Origin: Lachnospiraceae bacterium
Lineage (GTDB): Bacteria > Bacillota > Clostridia > Lachnospirales > Lachnospiraceae
DNA: 32,404 bases
Direction: 5' to 3'
Assembly: GCA_017467845.1 (NCBI GenBank)
Contig: JAFUKH010000086.1
Coordinates: forward strand, 1 to 32,404
The notes beneath the pieces are model-generated. The model was not told the DNA's origin and ran no database searches. It was given only the letters and a program-made list of their open reading frames with translations. Each line of letters begins with the position of its first letter. The first letter of the stretch is position 1. The translations under genes were made by a program, and so were the position numbers. This document shows, one piece after another, positions 7,599 through 16,032 of the stretch.

Positions 7599-9308
7599 AT
7601 GAGTGAAATAGAAAAGGATTTATTAGTTTCAGATGAGGAAGCCGGGGAAGAGAAGGTTTCCAAAAACTTTATTGAACAGATTATTGATAAGGATTTGGCT
7701 GAGGGCGTTTACGATACCGTGCGTACCCGTTTCCCACCGGAGCCAAACGGTTATCTTCATATTGGACATGCCAAGAGTATTTTATTAAACTATGGTCTCG
7801 CACAGAAGTATGGCGGAAAGTTTAATATGCGTTTTGACGACACCAACCCCACCAAGGAGAAGATTGAGTTTGTTGAGTCTATTAAGGCTGACATTCAGTG
7901 GCTTGGCGCAGATTGGGAGGACAGACTTTTCTTTGCTTCTAACTATTTTGGAGACATGTATGAGGCTGCTGTAAAGTTAATTAAAAAAGGAAAGGCATAT
8001 GTGTCCGACCTGACTGCAGAGCAGATTCGTGAATACAGAGGCTCCTTTGAAGAGCCGGGGAAGAATGACCCCAGCAGAGAGAGAAGCGTAGAGGAGAATT
8101 TACAGCTTTTCGAGGATATGAAGAACGGTAAGTTCGCAGACGGAGAGAAGGTTCTTCGTGCGAAGATTGATATGGCATCACCCAATATCAACATGAGAGA
8201 TCCGGTTATTTACCGTGTGGCACATATGACCCACCACAATACCGGCGATCAGTGGTGCATTTATCCGATGTACGATTTTGCACATCCTATTGAGGACGCA
8301 ATTGAGGGAATTACCCATTCTATCTGTACCCTGGAGTTTGAGGATCACAGACCACTTTATGATTGGGTAGTAAGAGAGTTAGAGTATCCGCAGCCGCCAA
8401 AGCAGATTGAGTTTGCTAAGCTCTATTTAAAGAACGTGGTTACCGGTAAGAGATATATCAAGAAGCTTGTGGAGGAGAAGATTGTAGATGGATGGGACGA
8501 TCCTCGTCTGGTATCTATCGCAGCACTTCGAAGAAGAGGTTTTACACCGGAATCCATCAAGAAGTTCGTAGAGCTTTGTGGTGTATCCAAAGCCAATTCT
8601 ATCGCAGATTATGCAATGCTGGAGTACTGTATCCGTGAGGACTTAAAGGCAAAGGCACCTCGTTTAATGGCTATTTTGGACCCTGTTAAGCTGGTGATTG
8701 ACAATTATCCGGAGGATCAGGTGGAATGGTTAGAGGCACCTAAGAATCTGGAGAATGAGGAGCTTGGAAGCAGACAGGTACCATTCAGCAAAGAACTTTA
8801 TATCGAGAGAGAAGATTTCATGGAGGAGCCTCCGAAGAAGTACTTCCGTATGTTCCCCGGCAACGAGGTACGTTTGATGAACGCATACTTTGTAAAATGT
8901 ACCGGATGCGTAAAGGATGAAAGCGGTAAGGTTGTGGAAGTTCATTGTACCTATGACCCTGAGACCAGAGGCGGTAATGCCAATGATGGACGTAAGGTAA
9001 AGGGTACTATTCACTGGGTATCTGCAGCGAAGGCAATCAAAGCAGAGGTTCGTTTATACGAGAATATTATCGATGAGGAGAAGGGTGTGTACAATGAGGA
9101 CGGAAGTCTGAATCTGAATCCGAATTCTTTAACCGTACTTAAGGAATGCTATTTAGAGCCTGCATTTGCGGGGGCAAAGGCTTACGATAACTTCCAGTTT
9201 GTACGTCAGGGATTCTTCTGTGTAGACGCAAAAGATTCTACCGAGGACGCAATGGTATTTAACCGAATTGTCTCCTTGAAGAGCTCATTCGTGTTACCGA
9301 AAAATTAA
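7599..9308 (+). CDS. glnS: Glutaminyl-tRNA synthetase
   Basis: A 569-residue class Ic synthetase that charges tRNA-Gln with glutamine. The HIGH motif is intact (H54-I-G-H57, in [13 protein letters not shown]). Family motifs include [33 protein letters not shown] and, in the C-terminal anticodon-binding beta-barrels, [10 protein letters not shown]. The loop normally reading V-M-S-K-R-K is V-T-G-K-R-Y here (282-286), keeping only the lysine and arginine. About 30 extra N-terminal acidic residues precede the catalytic core. AGGAAAGG lies ahead of ATG 7599. DUF2225 and MocR genes follow at 21 and -1 bases, so glnS heads a three-gene operon. No T-box leader is visible. Confidence 0.95.
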   Translation: MSEIEKDLLVSDEEAGEEKVSKNFIEQIIDKDLAEGVYDTVRTRFPPEPNGYLHIGHAKSILLNYGLAQKYGGKFNMRFDDTNPTKEKIEFVESIKADIQWLGADWEDRLFFASNYFGDMYEAAVKLIKKGKAYVSDLTAEQIREYRGSFEEPGKNDPSRERSVEENLQLFEDMKNGKFADGEKVLRAKIDMASPNINMRDPVIYRVAHMTHHNTGDQWCIYPMYDFAHPIEDAIEGITHSICTLEFEDHRPLYDWVVRELEYPQPPKQIEFAKLYLKNVVTGKRYIKKLVEEKIVDGWDDPRLVSIAALRRRGFTPESIKKFVELCGVSKANSIADYAMLEYCIREDLKAKAPRLMAILDPVKLVIDNYPEDQVEWLEAPKNLENEELGSRQVPFSKELYIEREDFMEEPPKKYFRMFPGNEVRLMNAYFVKCTGCVKDESGKVVEVHCTYDPETRGGNANDGRKVKGTIHWVSAAKAIKAEVRLYENIIDEEKGVYNEDGSLNLNPNSLTVLKECYLEPAFAGAKAYDNFQFVRQGFFCVDAKDSTEDAMVFNRIVSLKSSFVLPKN

Positions 9309-9329
9309 ACTAAAGAAAGAAGTGGGACT

Positions 9330-10184
9330 ATGGCAGGTATTTTTTCAGGATTAGAAAGTTTGGGACTTGGTAATTTAACCGGTGCAAAATTATTTGAAAA
9401 GGAAGACAAGGCAAAAAAGAAGGTTGTGGTAGAGAAGGCTGCACCTGTAGTTTTAGAAGAGAAGGATTATATTTTTGATAAAACAATCGAATGCCCTGTT
9501 TGTGAGACAAAGTTTACCGCAAAGGTAATGAAGAACAGTAAGGCAAAGCTCCTTTCCAGTGATTTGGATTTACGCCAGAAATTTGAAGGTGTAGATGCTG
9601 TTAAATACGATGCAATCAAATGTAACTGCGGTTACAGTGCACTCAGCAGATATTTTCCTACTATTATGCCTACACAGGCAAAGGCTATCAGAGAGAATAT
9701 CTGTATGCGAGTAAAGGTAACTCCTAACACCGGAGAAACCTATACATATGAAGAGGCGATTGAGCGTTATAAGCTGACCTTAGCTTGTGCTGTGGTTAAG
9801 AATGCAAAGGCAAGTGAGAAGGCATATATTTGCTTGAAATCAGCTTGGCTTCTTCGTGGATATCAGGAGCATCTGCAGGCTAAGGGAGAGCTTTCTGAAG
9901 AAAAGAAAAAAGCACTTTATTCAGAGGAAATGGAGTACTTAAAGAATGCCTACGAAGGTTTCGTAACAGCAAGAAGCTCTGAGAATACTCCGATTGCAGG
10001 TATGGATGAGTGGACTGTAGATTATTTATTGGCAGCTTTAGCCTACGAGATTAATGATTATGAGTCATCCTTAAAGATGATTTCTAAGATTCTCACCTCC
10101 AATGCGGCAAATAGTCGTATGAAGGATAAGGCAAGAGAGTTAAGAGATTTAATTGCTGAAAAGGCAAAAAACGGAGCTAAATAA
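9330..10184 (+). CDS. DUF2225 family zinc-ribbon protein
   Basis: A 284-residue soluble protein. After a short lysine-rich N-terminal lead comes a ribbon with C-P-V-C (C55, C58) and C-N-C-G-Y (C98, C100), which fits the DUF2225 family's putative metal site. The rest is predicted helical, with TPR-like spacing (A-L-A-Y-E-I-N-D-Y-E-S-S-L-K-M-I). DUF2225 proteins are common in Clostridia and have no established function. The ribosome site AAAGAAGTGGG precedes ATG 9330. It sits between glnS and a MocR regulator, and its stop overlaps the regulator's start, which indicates coupled translation. Confidence 0.8.
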   Translation: MAGIFSGLESLGLGNLTGAKLFEKEDKAKKKVVVEKAAPVVLEEKDYIFDKTIECPVCETKFTAKVMKNSKAKLLSSDLDLRQKFEGVDAVKYDAIKCNCGYSALSRYFPTIMPTQAKAIRENICMRVKVTPNTGETYTYEEAIERYKLTLACAVVKNAKASEKAYICLKSAWLLRGYQEHLQAKGELSEEKKKALYSEEMEYLKNAYEGFVTARSSENTPIAGMDEWTVDYLLAALAYEINDYESSLKMISKILTSNAANSRMKDKARELRDLIAEKAKNGAK

Positions 10185-11581
10185 TGTTCGATTTAAATAT
10201 TGTTCTGCGTAGTGACATTTCCAAATGTCTCTATGAACAAATTTATGAATATGTGCGGCAGGAAATAAGAGAGGGGAAGCTTCTTTGTGAAGAGAGGCTT
10301 CCCTCAACCCGTTCTCTGGCAGATTTTTTGCAGGTGTCCAGAAGCACGGTGGAGCTTGCCTATGAGCAGCTGTTGTCTGAAGGATATATCGAGGCAAGGC
10401 CTTATAGGGGGTATTTTGTATGTAAGCTGGAGGAGCTGTATCAGCTTCCACAAGCGACAGAGGAAGCCGTAACTCTGCCGCATAGGGAAGAAAAAAAGGA
10501 GTATTTTGTAGACTTTTCACCTACTGCTATTGATATGTCGGAATTCCCATTTAGTGTATGGAAGAAAATAAATAAAAACATTCTAAGCGACAGTAATTCC
10601 AGACTTTTTTCCAGCGGCAGTGCCCAGGGAGATTATTCTCTGCGAGAGACTATCAGCCGATATCTGCATTCCTCCCGAGGCGTAAATTGTGAGCCGGAGC
10701 AGATAGTGGTGGGAGCAGGTAATGACTATTTACTTATGCTTCTGGAGAAAATCCTGGGACGACACATCCCTACAGCAATGGAGAATCCCACATACAAAAG
10801 AGCATATCAGATTTTCAGATCCTTCGCGTATCCGGTAAAGACCGTCTCCATGGATGAGAACGGTATGATAGTGGGGCAGATTGAGAAGGATGTGAAGCTG
10901 GTATATGTGATGCCTTCCCGTCAGTATCCTACCGGCACTATTATGAGTGTTGGCCGTCGTAGCGAGTTGTTAAAGTGGGCAGGGGCGGAAGAAGACAGGT
11001 ATATCATCGAGGATGATTATGATAGTGAATTTCGATATAAAGGAAAACCGATTCCGTCTTTGCAGGCGATGGATAAGCATGGGAAAGTGATTTATATGGG
11101 AACCTTTTCTAAGGCCATTGCACCGGCCATTCGTGTCAGCTACATGGTATTGCCGAAAAGCCTTTTGAGGAAGTACAAGGAAGAGTGCGCCTTTTACTCT
11201 ACTACCGTGTCCCGTATTGACCAGAAGATTTTAGAGGAATTTATTAAAGGGGGATACTTTGAGCGTTATCTCAACAAGATGCGAAAGCATTACCGGGGAA
11301 AGCATGATTTATTGCTGGAGGAGCTGGAGCCCTTTAGGAAGAACTTTGAAATCACCGGAGAAAATGCAGGATTACATATTCTGTTAACAGCAAAAGGAAG
11401 TGGTATGGAGAAGGAATTGATTCATAGTGCAGAAAATGAGGGAATCAAGGTGTATGGGCTGTCGGAAAGCTCGATAGAAGGTGAGGCTGATAGAAAGACA
11501 ATCATATTAGGCTATGGGGGACTTACCGAGGAAGAAATCATACAAGGAATGGAACGATTAAAAAAAGCATGGCTGACCTAG
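10184..11581 (+). CDS. MocR/PdxR-type transcriptional regulator (GntR HTH plus aminotransferase domain)
   Basis: A 465-residue protein. The N-terminal GntR winged helix (about 10-75) contains L-P-S-T-R-S-L-A-D-F-L-Q-V-S-R-S-T-V. From about 115 onward it has a fold-type I aminotransferase domain with V-G-A-G-N-D-Y, the N-P-T-Y region, I-I-E-D-D-Y-D-S-E-F (E276-D280) and G-T-F-S-K, where K310 should bind PLP. MocR proteins use PLP as a sensor or cofactor and usually regulate a neighbouring gene for vitamin B6, GABA, taurine or amino-acid metabolism. No pdxST or transporter gene is adjacent here, so the target is unknown. The ATG shares one base with the DUF2225 stop. The stop codon lies inside the terminator hairpin. 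Confidence 0.9.
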   Translation: MFDLNIVLRSDISKCLYEQIYEYVRQEIREGKLLCEERLPSTRSLADFLQVSRSTVELAYEQLLSEGYIEARPYRGYFVCKLEELYQLPQATEEAVTLPHREEKKEYFVDFSPTAIDMSEFPFSVWKKINKNILSDSNSRLFSSGSAQGDYSLRETISRYLHSSRGVNCEPEQIVVGAGNDYLLMLLEKILGRHIPTAMENPTYKRAYQIFRSFAYPVKTVSMDENGMIVGQIEKDVKLVYVMPSRQYPTGTIMSVGRRSELLKWAGAEEDRYIIEDDYDSEFRYKGKPIPSLQAMDKHGKVIYMGTFSKAIAPAIRVSYMVLPKSLLRKYKEECAFYSTTVSRIDQKILEEFIKGGYFERYLNKMRKHYRGKHDLLLEELEPFRKNFEITGENAGLHILLTAKGSGMEKELIHSAENEGIKVYGLSESSIEGEADRKTIILGYGGLTEEEIIQGMERLKKAWLT

Positions 11582-11591
11582 CCATGCTTTT
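11563..11591. terminator. Bidirectional terminator between the MocR gene and the acidic-protein gene
   Basis: AAAAGCATGGCT (11563-11574), loop GACCT, AGCCATGCTTTT (11580-11591): a perfect 12-bp stem with A residues on one side and T residues on the other. It serves the plus-strand operon and the convergent minus-strand gene. Confidence 0.92.
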
Positions 11592-11593
11592 CT

Positions 11594-11956
11594 TTAATCT
11601 TCAGAAATATCATCGGAATCATCATCAAAGAATTCTTCTACATCCTCTTCCTGCATCAGAGTTTCTGCCAGTGGTGAGAAGTTTGGGGCAGGAGCAGATG
11701 TTGCCATATCCTGGGTATCGGTGTCCGGAGTAGGATCGTCAAAGAAATCATCCTCATCCGAATCTTCTATCTGCTCAAGTGCAGTAATATCTAATTCGTC
11801 ATCAAAATCTTCTTCATCAAAGTATGCTTCATCTTCATCAGTTTCCGGAGCAGTACCCACGGCTTCTTTCTCCTGCTTCTGGAAATAATGATATGCAGCA
11901 GCGGCAGCCGTTCCAACGGCAGCGCCGAATAACAAAAGCTTACCCAATTTTTTCAT
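11594..11956 (-). CDS. Small acidic protein with an N-terminal membrane anchor, function unknown
   Basis: 120 residues: M-K-K-L-G-K, then a hydrophobic Ala/Gly-rich helix (about 6-22, L-L-L-F-G-A-A-V-G-T-A-A-A-A-A), then about 95 residues dominated by D and E with runs such as D-D-D-S-D-D. It may be an uncleaved membrane anchor or a signal peptide with an acidic tail exposed on one side. No family recognised. ATG 11956 is chosen because AAGGAGG lies 9 bases upstream; the slightly longer TTG start at 11965 would abut the ribosome site. It is a single-gene unit with its own promoter and terminator. Confidence 0.75.
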   Translation of the reverse strand: MKKLGKLLLFGAAVGTAAAAAYHYFQKQEKEAVGTAPETDEDEAYFDEEDFDDELDITALEQIEDSDEDDFFDDPTPDTDTQDMATSAPAPNFSPLAETLMQEEDVEEFFDDDSDDISED

Positions 11957-11982
11957 AGTTACCAACCTCCTTAAATACTCTT

Positions 11983-12010
11983 CTTATACTATCTTAGTAT
12001 GTTTTACCAA
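11983..12010 (-). promoter_or_regulatory. Promoter of the acidic-protein gene
   Basis: On the minus strand, TTGGTA (12010-12005), 16 bases, TATAAG (11988-11983), about 27 bases before the start codon. Moderate match to consensus. Confidence 0.5.
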
Positions 12011-12092
12011 AAAAGAAAAGAGAATATACGAAAAACTTTTAAAAAATACAAGAGTATGTTATATTAGTACAATCGGATAAGGGGATATGAAA

Positions 12093-12695
12093 ATGAATGA
12101 TAAGTTTTTTGATTTAAAGAAAGAGAAACAGGATAGAATGATTAACGCTGCACTGAAGGTGTTTGCATTAAGAGGATATCGGCATGCCAGTACAGATGAT
12201 ATTGTGAAAGAGGCAGGTATCAGCAAAGGACTGTTATTTCACTATTTTGAAAATAAGTTGGGCGTATATGAGTTCATTTATGAATACAGTGTTCGTTATA
12301 TGATGCTGGAGCTTAGCACCATGATGAAGGAGAGTACTACCGATATGTTTGAACTGATGAAGCAGGTGGAATTTGCCAGAATGAACGCTATGAAAGGTTA
12401 TCCCTATATGCAGATGTTTATCAATCGTGTGGAGACAGAGGATGTGAGTGAAGCACTGATGACCATCTATGAGAAAAAGCAGACGTTGGAGGAGGCTTAT
12501 GATACCATTTGGAGTCGTGTGGATTTTGAAGGACTGCATGCCGGCGTGGATGGTATTAAGGTGCGAAAAATGCTGGATTTAACAGTAAAGGGATTGATGT
12601 CCCAGCGGTTGGTAGATTCTTCGTTTCAGCCGGAAACGCTTTATGGAGAAATCGTAGAATATATTGATATGATGCAAAAAATCTGCATGTCCTAG
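12093..12695 (+). CDS. TetR/AcrR family transcriptional regulator
   Basis: A 200-residue protein. The N-terminal TetR helix-turn-helix (about 12-58) reads A-L-K-V-F-A-L-R-G-Y, then T-D-D-I-V-K-E-A-G-I-S-K-G-L-L-F-H-Y-F, followed by a helical ligand-binding domain with many M and E residues. The inducer cannot be inferred. The start is ATG 12093, 8 bases after GGGG (12081-12084); ATG 12087, two codons earlier in frame, is only 2 bases from it. It is transcribed alone, divergent from the acidic-protein gene (136 bases between start codons) and convergent with DUF6062. Its target may be itself or the divergent gene; no palindromic operator was recognised. Confidence 0.9.
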   Translation: MNDKFFDLKKEKQDRMINAALKVFALRGYRHASTDDIVKEAGISKGLLFHYFENKLGVYEFIYEYSVRYMMLELSTMMKESTTDMFELMKQVEFARMNAMKGYPYMQMFINRVETEDVSEALMTIYEKKQTLEEAYDTIWSRVDFEGLHAGVDGIKVRKMLDLTVKGLMSQRLVDSSFQPETLYGEIVEYIDMMQKICMS

Positions 12696-12713
12696 TGGAA
12701 CTGCAGATTTTTT
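12676..12713. terminator. Bidirectional terminator between tetR-like and DUF6062 genes
   Basis: AAAAAATCTGCA (12676-12687) and TGCAGATTTTTT (12702-12713) form a perfect 12-bp stem around a 14-base loop that includes the TetR stop codon. Confidence 0.92.
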
Positions 12714-12734
12714 ATAATCATCCTTTGTAAATTG

Positions 12735-13496
12735 TTATTTGTTCATTTTATAGGGATCATCTGCCGGATAGCCGCCTTTTAATTTCTGCATACCCCTTTG
12801 GATAGCGTCCTTGGAATTCTTCCAATCGGCGTCCTTGTTCTTATAATCGAATTTTTCAACCATCCAAGCAACATCCTCTGCCAGACGTTTCATATTGGAT
12901 TCCATCAGAGGGAGCATAACCTCATAGAAATCTCTCTTTTCTTTGTCGGACATTTTGATATCGGCAGCATTGCAAAGATCGCCAAAGTGGGGAAGGCAGA
13001 AGCCCTTGCTATTTTTGATTTTCATGCGGAAGTCTTCATCCCGGGAATACATGTAGAAGAAGGTGTCCAGATATCGTTCATAGGTCTCCTTAAAGTGGTT
13101 ACAGATGTAACAGGACTCCTCCTTTTCTGCAACCCATACCCCGATGGGATTCTTGCTCTCTGTGTTCTTCTTCAGCTTCTCCATCAGGGACACCTTACCG
13201 GGAGTAAAGGACTTAAACCGGCTCTGCATTTCACCAATCATACGCATGTAGTGTGTTTTTAAAATCCAGGCATTGCCAAGAGTGTTGCCATAGTCAAACA
13301 TTTTCTTAAAATGTGGGCGGCAAAAGCCAGCTTTGTCTGTCATTTCGCGGATATCTGCCTCCATGTAGGAGCTTCCGGAGCCGAGACAAAAGTCCAGAAG
13401 GTCACGTTCGATGGCACGTTCTACAAAGCAGAAAGGACATTCATCCTGTGCATCAACAGCTTCATTTAAAGGGATGGTATATAACTGTTCTTTCAT
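12735..13496 (-). CDS. DUF6062 family protein with two Cys-His modules
   Basis: A 253-residue soluble protein starting M-K-E-Q-L-Y-T-I-P-L, typical of the DUF6062 family of Clostridia. It has two related modules: C20-P-F-C23 with F-C59-R-P-H62, and C129-Y-I-C132 with F-C167-L-P-H170. Each would give a C2-CH set suited to binding zinc or another metal. The function is unknown. The start is placed at 13496; the upstream 55-residue in-frame extension runs through the divergent promoter region and looks non-coding. It is transcribed alone, divergent from the uracil permease. Confidence 0.8.
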   Translation of the reverse strand: MKEQLYTIPLNEAVDAQDECPFCFVERAIERDLLDFCLGSGSSYMEADIREMTDKAGFCRPHFKKMFDYGNTLGNAWILKTHYMRMIGEMQSRFKSFTPGKVSLMEKLKKNTESKNPIGVWVAEKEESCYICNHFKETYERYLDTFFYMYSRDEDFRMKIKNSKGFCLPHFGDLCNAADIKMSDKEKRDFYEVMLPLMESNMKRLAEDVAWMVEKFDYKNKDADWKNSKDAIQRGMQKLKGGYPADDPYKMNK

Positions 13497-13536
13497 GGTG
13501 AAATTACCTATTCCTTTCGTGAAAATTACTGATTTC

Positions 13537-13565
13537 AGTATAACTAATTTTGGAAACCTGTGCAA
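13537..13565 (-). promoter_or_regulatory. Promoter of the DUF6062 gene
   Basis: On the minus strand TTGCAC (13565-13560), 17 bases, TATACT (13542-13537), about 40 bases before the start codon. Good consensus match. Confidence 0.65.
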
Positions 13566-13575
13566 CAGATTTTCC

Positions 13576-13604
13576 TTGACGGAGGTTGTCCGCGTGAATA
13601 ATAT
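13576..13604 (+). promoter_or_regulatory. Promoter of the uracil permease gene
   Basis: TTGACG (13576-13581), 17 bases, TAATAT (13599-13604). The leader is only about 35 bases, too short for a PyrR attenuator, and ends in AAGGAGG (13637-13643). The two divergent -35 boxes are 10 bases apart, so the two promoters could share control. Confidence 0.75.
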
Positions 13605-13648
13605 TAAAGATGTGGGTTGTAGAGTTTTATATATAAGGAGGATATCAT

Positions 13649-15025
13649 ATGAGTGAAACAACCAAAACTGCCTTGGGAGAAGCAGGCATTTATGATGCGA
13701 GAACCCTAGGTGTTCCTAAAATGTTATTGCTTGGCTTACAGCATATGTTCGCCATGTTCGGAGCTACCGTACTGGTACCTATGCTCACTGGTTTGGATGT
13801 ATCTACCACACTGTTATTTGCGGGACTTGGTACGTTACTGTTCCATTTTATTGCAAAGGGTAAGGTACCTGCATTTTTAGGTTCTTCTTTTGCGTTTTTG
13901 GGAGGCTATTTTGCAATTGCTCCCATGATTGACGGAAAGCCTAATACAGAGATGCTTCCGTATGCTTGTCTTGGCGTTGCTTGTGCGGGTGTGGTGTATT
14001 TAATTCTTGCGGCACTGATTAAAGCTTTTGGTACCGGAAAAGTAATGCAGTTCTTCCCACCAATTGTTACCGGACCTATTATTATTGCCATCGGTCTTAC
14101 TCTATCTCAGTCAGCGATTGATAACTGTGCAACAGATTGGTTTATTGCCGTAATTGCCATTGTACTGGTAGTGGTATGTAACATTTGAGGCAAGGGTATG
14201 ATTAAGGTTGTACCGATTATTATTGGCGTTATTGGATCCTACGTTGTTGCTGCAGTTATGGGTAAGGTTGATTTTTCTGCAGTTGCAGAAGCGGATCTTT
14301 TTGGGTTCCCGATTCATTTTGAATCTACGGTTTTCTACATTTTTAAGAATCCGAATGTATCTATGATTATTACGTCCATTATTACGATTATGCCAATTGC
14401 TCTTGCAACTATTGTAGAGCATGTAGGTGATATCTCTGCGATTTCTTCTACTGTAGGTAAGAACTTTTTCAAGGAGCCCGGTTTACATCGTACCTTGACA
14501 GGTGATGGACTTGCAACATCAATTGCAGCTCTCTTTGGTGCTCCTGCCAATACAACCTATGGAGAGAATACCGGTGTATTATCTTTAACAAAGGTATATG
14601 ATCCCAAGGTGATTCAGATTGCTGCTGTATTTGCAGTTTTATTCTCCTTCTCACCGAAGTTTGCAGCAATTATCGCATGTATGCCTACTGCAACCGTGGG
14701 CGGTGTATCATTGGTACTTTATGGTATGATTTCAGCAGTTGGTGTCCGTAATATTGTGGAGACCCAGGTAGACTTTTCTAAGAGCCGTAATGTTATCATT
14801 GCAGCACTTATTCTGGTTCTTGCAATCGGAATCAACTACAGTGCAGCCGGTGCTGTTGCATTCACTATTGGAGGAATCACTATCAGCTTATCCGGCCTTG
14901 CAGTTGGTGCATTAGTAGGTATTATTTTAAATGCAGTCCTTCCGGGTAAAGATTATGTTTTTGATGAGGAAGACCCTAAGGACAATGGAGTAGACTTCGC
15001 AGTTAAGAGCCACGAAAAAGAATAA
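13649..15025 (+). pseudogene. uraA: Uracil permease (UraA/PyrP, NCS2 family) interrupted by an in-frame TGA
   Basis: Read through its stop, the frame gives a 458-residue NCS2 uracil:H+ symporter. The first part (13649-14188, 179 residues) has L-L-L-G-L-Q-H-M-F-A-M-F-G and F-L-G-S-S-F-A-F. The second (from ATG 14198, 275 residues) has I-V-E-H-V-G-D (E257 in full numbering) and T-Y-G-E-N-T-G (E306), equivalent to the two uracil-binding glutamates of E. coli UraA. The frame is continuous; only codon 180, TGA at 14186-14188 between N-I and G-K-G, breaks it. A TGG tryptophan codon would need one base change. The second part could be started separately because GAGG (14187-14190) lies 7 bases before ATG 14198. 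Otherwise the sequence shows no decay, so the change is recent, a sequencing error, or tolerated. Strong promoter, ribosome site and terminator remain. Confidence 0.9.
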
Positions 15026-15039
15026 CCTATGAACATTTG

Positions 15040-15071
15040 AAAGGGCCGTCACCTTATGGTGATGGCCCTTT
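15040..15071. terminator. Bidirectional terminator between uracil permease and HAD genes
   Basis: AAAGGGCCGTCACC (15040-15053), loop TTAT, GGTGATGGCCCTTT (15058-15071), with one wobble pair. It covers the last codons of the convergent HAD gene. Confidence 0.88.
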
Positions 15072-15855
15072 CTAACAGTTCTATGACGTTTTGGAAGGCA
15101 TAGGTAGGTTTATAGGGGGTGTCAGTTAAATCCTCGGGGGTAGCTTCTCCGGTAAAGAGGACACAGGTATCCACACCGGCGTTGATACCACATGCAATAT
15201 CGGTATAGAGGCGGTCACCCACAACGATGGTTTCTTCGGTAGAGAAGCCGGATGCCTTCTGGCAAAGGTATACCACTTCCGGATTGGGTTTTCCAAGGTA
15301 AGTAGGTACCTTTCCGGTAGCATGGGTAATCATCTCGCAGATGGCACCGCAGTCCGGTATGAAACCAAAATCGATAGGACAACAAAGGTCCGGGTTGGTT
15401 CCGTAGAAGGGCACGTCCATGTTAGAAAGGATTTTGCTGGCTTCAATAAGCTTCTGATAGTTCAGTTCACTGTCGTAAGCCACGACCACGCAGGCTACAT
15501 CTTCTTCATATACTTCTGTAATGGTTAAATCATTTTTACGAAGCTCTGCAATGAAGGAGCTTGTACCAAGGACATAGACTTTCTTACCCCAGTAGTTTTC
15601 CTTTAAGAACTGTATGGTCATATAACCGGAGGTGACGAATAAATCTTCGGTAGTATCTAATCCGAAGGATTTTTTGAACTTGGTTACATAGTCCATATTA
15701 CTTTTGGTAGAGTTGTTGGTGATATAGTAAGCCTTGCCGCCGATGGAAGCAATATAGTCAAGGAGCTCCAGACTTCCTTCGAAAAGTGTATCACCTACGG
15801 CGATAGTGCCATCGATGTCAAATAAGAATAGTTTTTTCTCTGATAAGCGATTCAT
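15049..15855 (-). CDS. HAD-IIA family phosphatase, NagD/AraL-like
   Basis: A 268-residue cytoplasmic HAD hydrolase. The nucleophile and acid are in L-F-D-I-D-G-T (D13, D15); motif II is I-T-N-N-S-T-K; the lysine is in Y-L-G-K-P-N-P-E; and the final acidic motif is V-V-G-D-R-L-Y-T-D. The spacing with a large C2-type cap between motifs II and III is that of subfamily IIA (NagD, AraL, phosphoglycolate or p-nitrophenyl phosphatases). It probably removes phosphate from a small sugar or nucleotide phosphate; the substrate cannot be read from sequence. ATG 15855 follows AGAGGT; an in-frame extension to 15906 lies upstream of this ribosome site and is rejected. Transcribed alone, divergent from the YczE-like gene. 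Confidence 0.88.
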   Translation of the reverse strand: MNRLSEKKLFLFDIDGTIAVGDTLFEGSLELLDYIASIGGKAYYITNNSTKSNMDYVTKFKKSFGLDTTEDLFVTSGYMTIQFLKENYWGKKVYVLGTSSFIAELRKNDLTITEVYEEDVACVVVAYDSELNYQKLIEASKILSNMDVPFYGTNPDLCCPIDFGFIPDCGAICEMITHATGKVPTYLGKPNPEVVYLCQKASGFSTEETIVVGDRLYTDIACGINAGVDTCVLFTGEATPEDLTDTPYKPTYAFQNVIELLERAITIR

Positions 15856-15868
15856 ATATACCTCTTTT

Positions 15869-15907
15869 ATTATAGATGCGGTTGTTTTGGTTATTTGGTA
15901 CCGCATC
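15869..15907 (-). promoter_or_regulatory. -10 box and operator-like palindrome of the HAD gene
   Basis: On the minus strand TATAAT (15874-15869) lies 13 bases before the start codon, with no clear -35 box. Directly upstream, GATGCGGT (15875-15882) and ACCGCATC (15900-15907) form a perfect 8-bp inverted repeat with a 17-base gap, covering where RNA polymerase would sit. A weak promoter plus a flanking palindrome suggests activator or repressor control. This is inference. Confidence 0.4.
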
Positions 15908-15961
15908 CGTTTATATCAATCTGAACGTAGCATAAACGTCAGGGAAAAGCAAGTAAAACTC

Positions 15962-15991
15962 TTGCAGATATTGTATGGAACATGGTATAGT
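15962..15991 (+). promoter_or_regulatory. Promoter of the YczE-like gene
   Basis: TTGCAG (15962-15967), 18 bases, TATAGT (15986-15991), about 40 bases before the start codon. Confidence 0.6.
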
Positions 15992-16032
15992 TTTAATCGT
16001 TTAAAAGAATGTAGTACATATGAGGAGCAAAC

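Noticed and set aside
12798-13262. 154-codon plus-strand open frame
   Set aside because: Antisense to DUF6062, which has its own promoter, start and conserved Cys-His pattern.
13497-13661. Longer DUF6062 start adding 55 residues
   Set aside because: The extension overlaps both divergent promoters and does not resemble the family's N-terminus.
14186-14240. UGA in the uracil permease as a selenocysteine codon
   Set aside because: No bacterial SECIS-like hairpin follows the codon, and NCS2 transporters have no selenocysteine or cysteine requirement at this position; a lost tryptophan codon is simpler.
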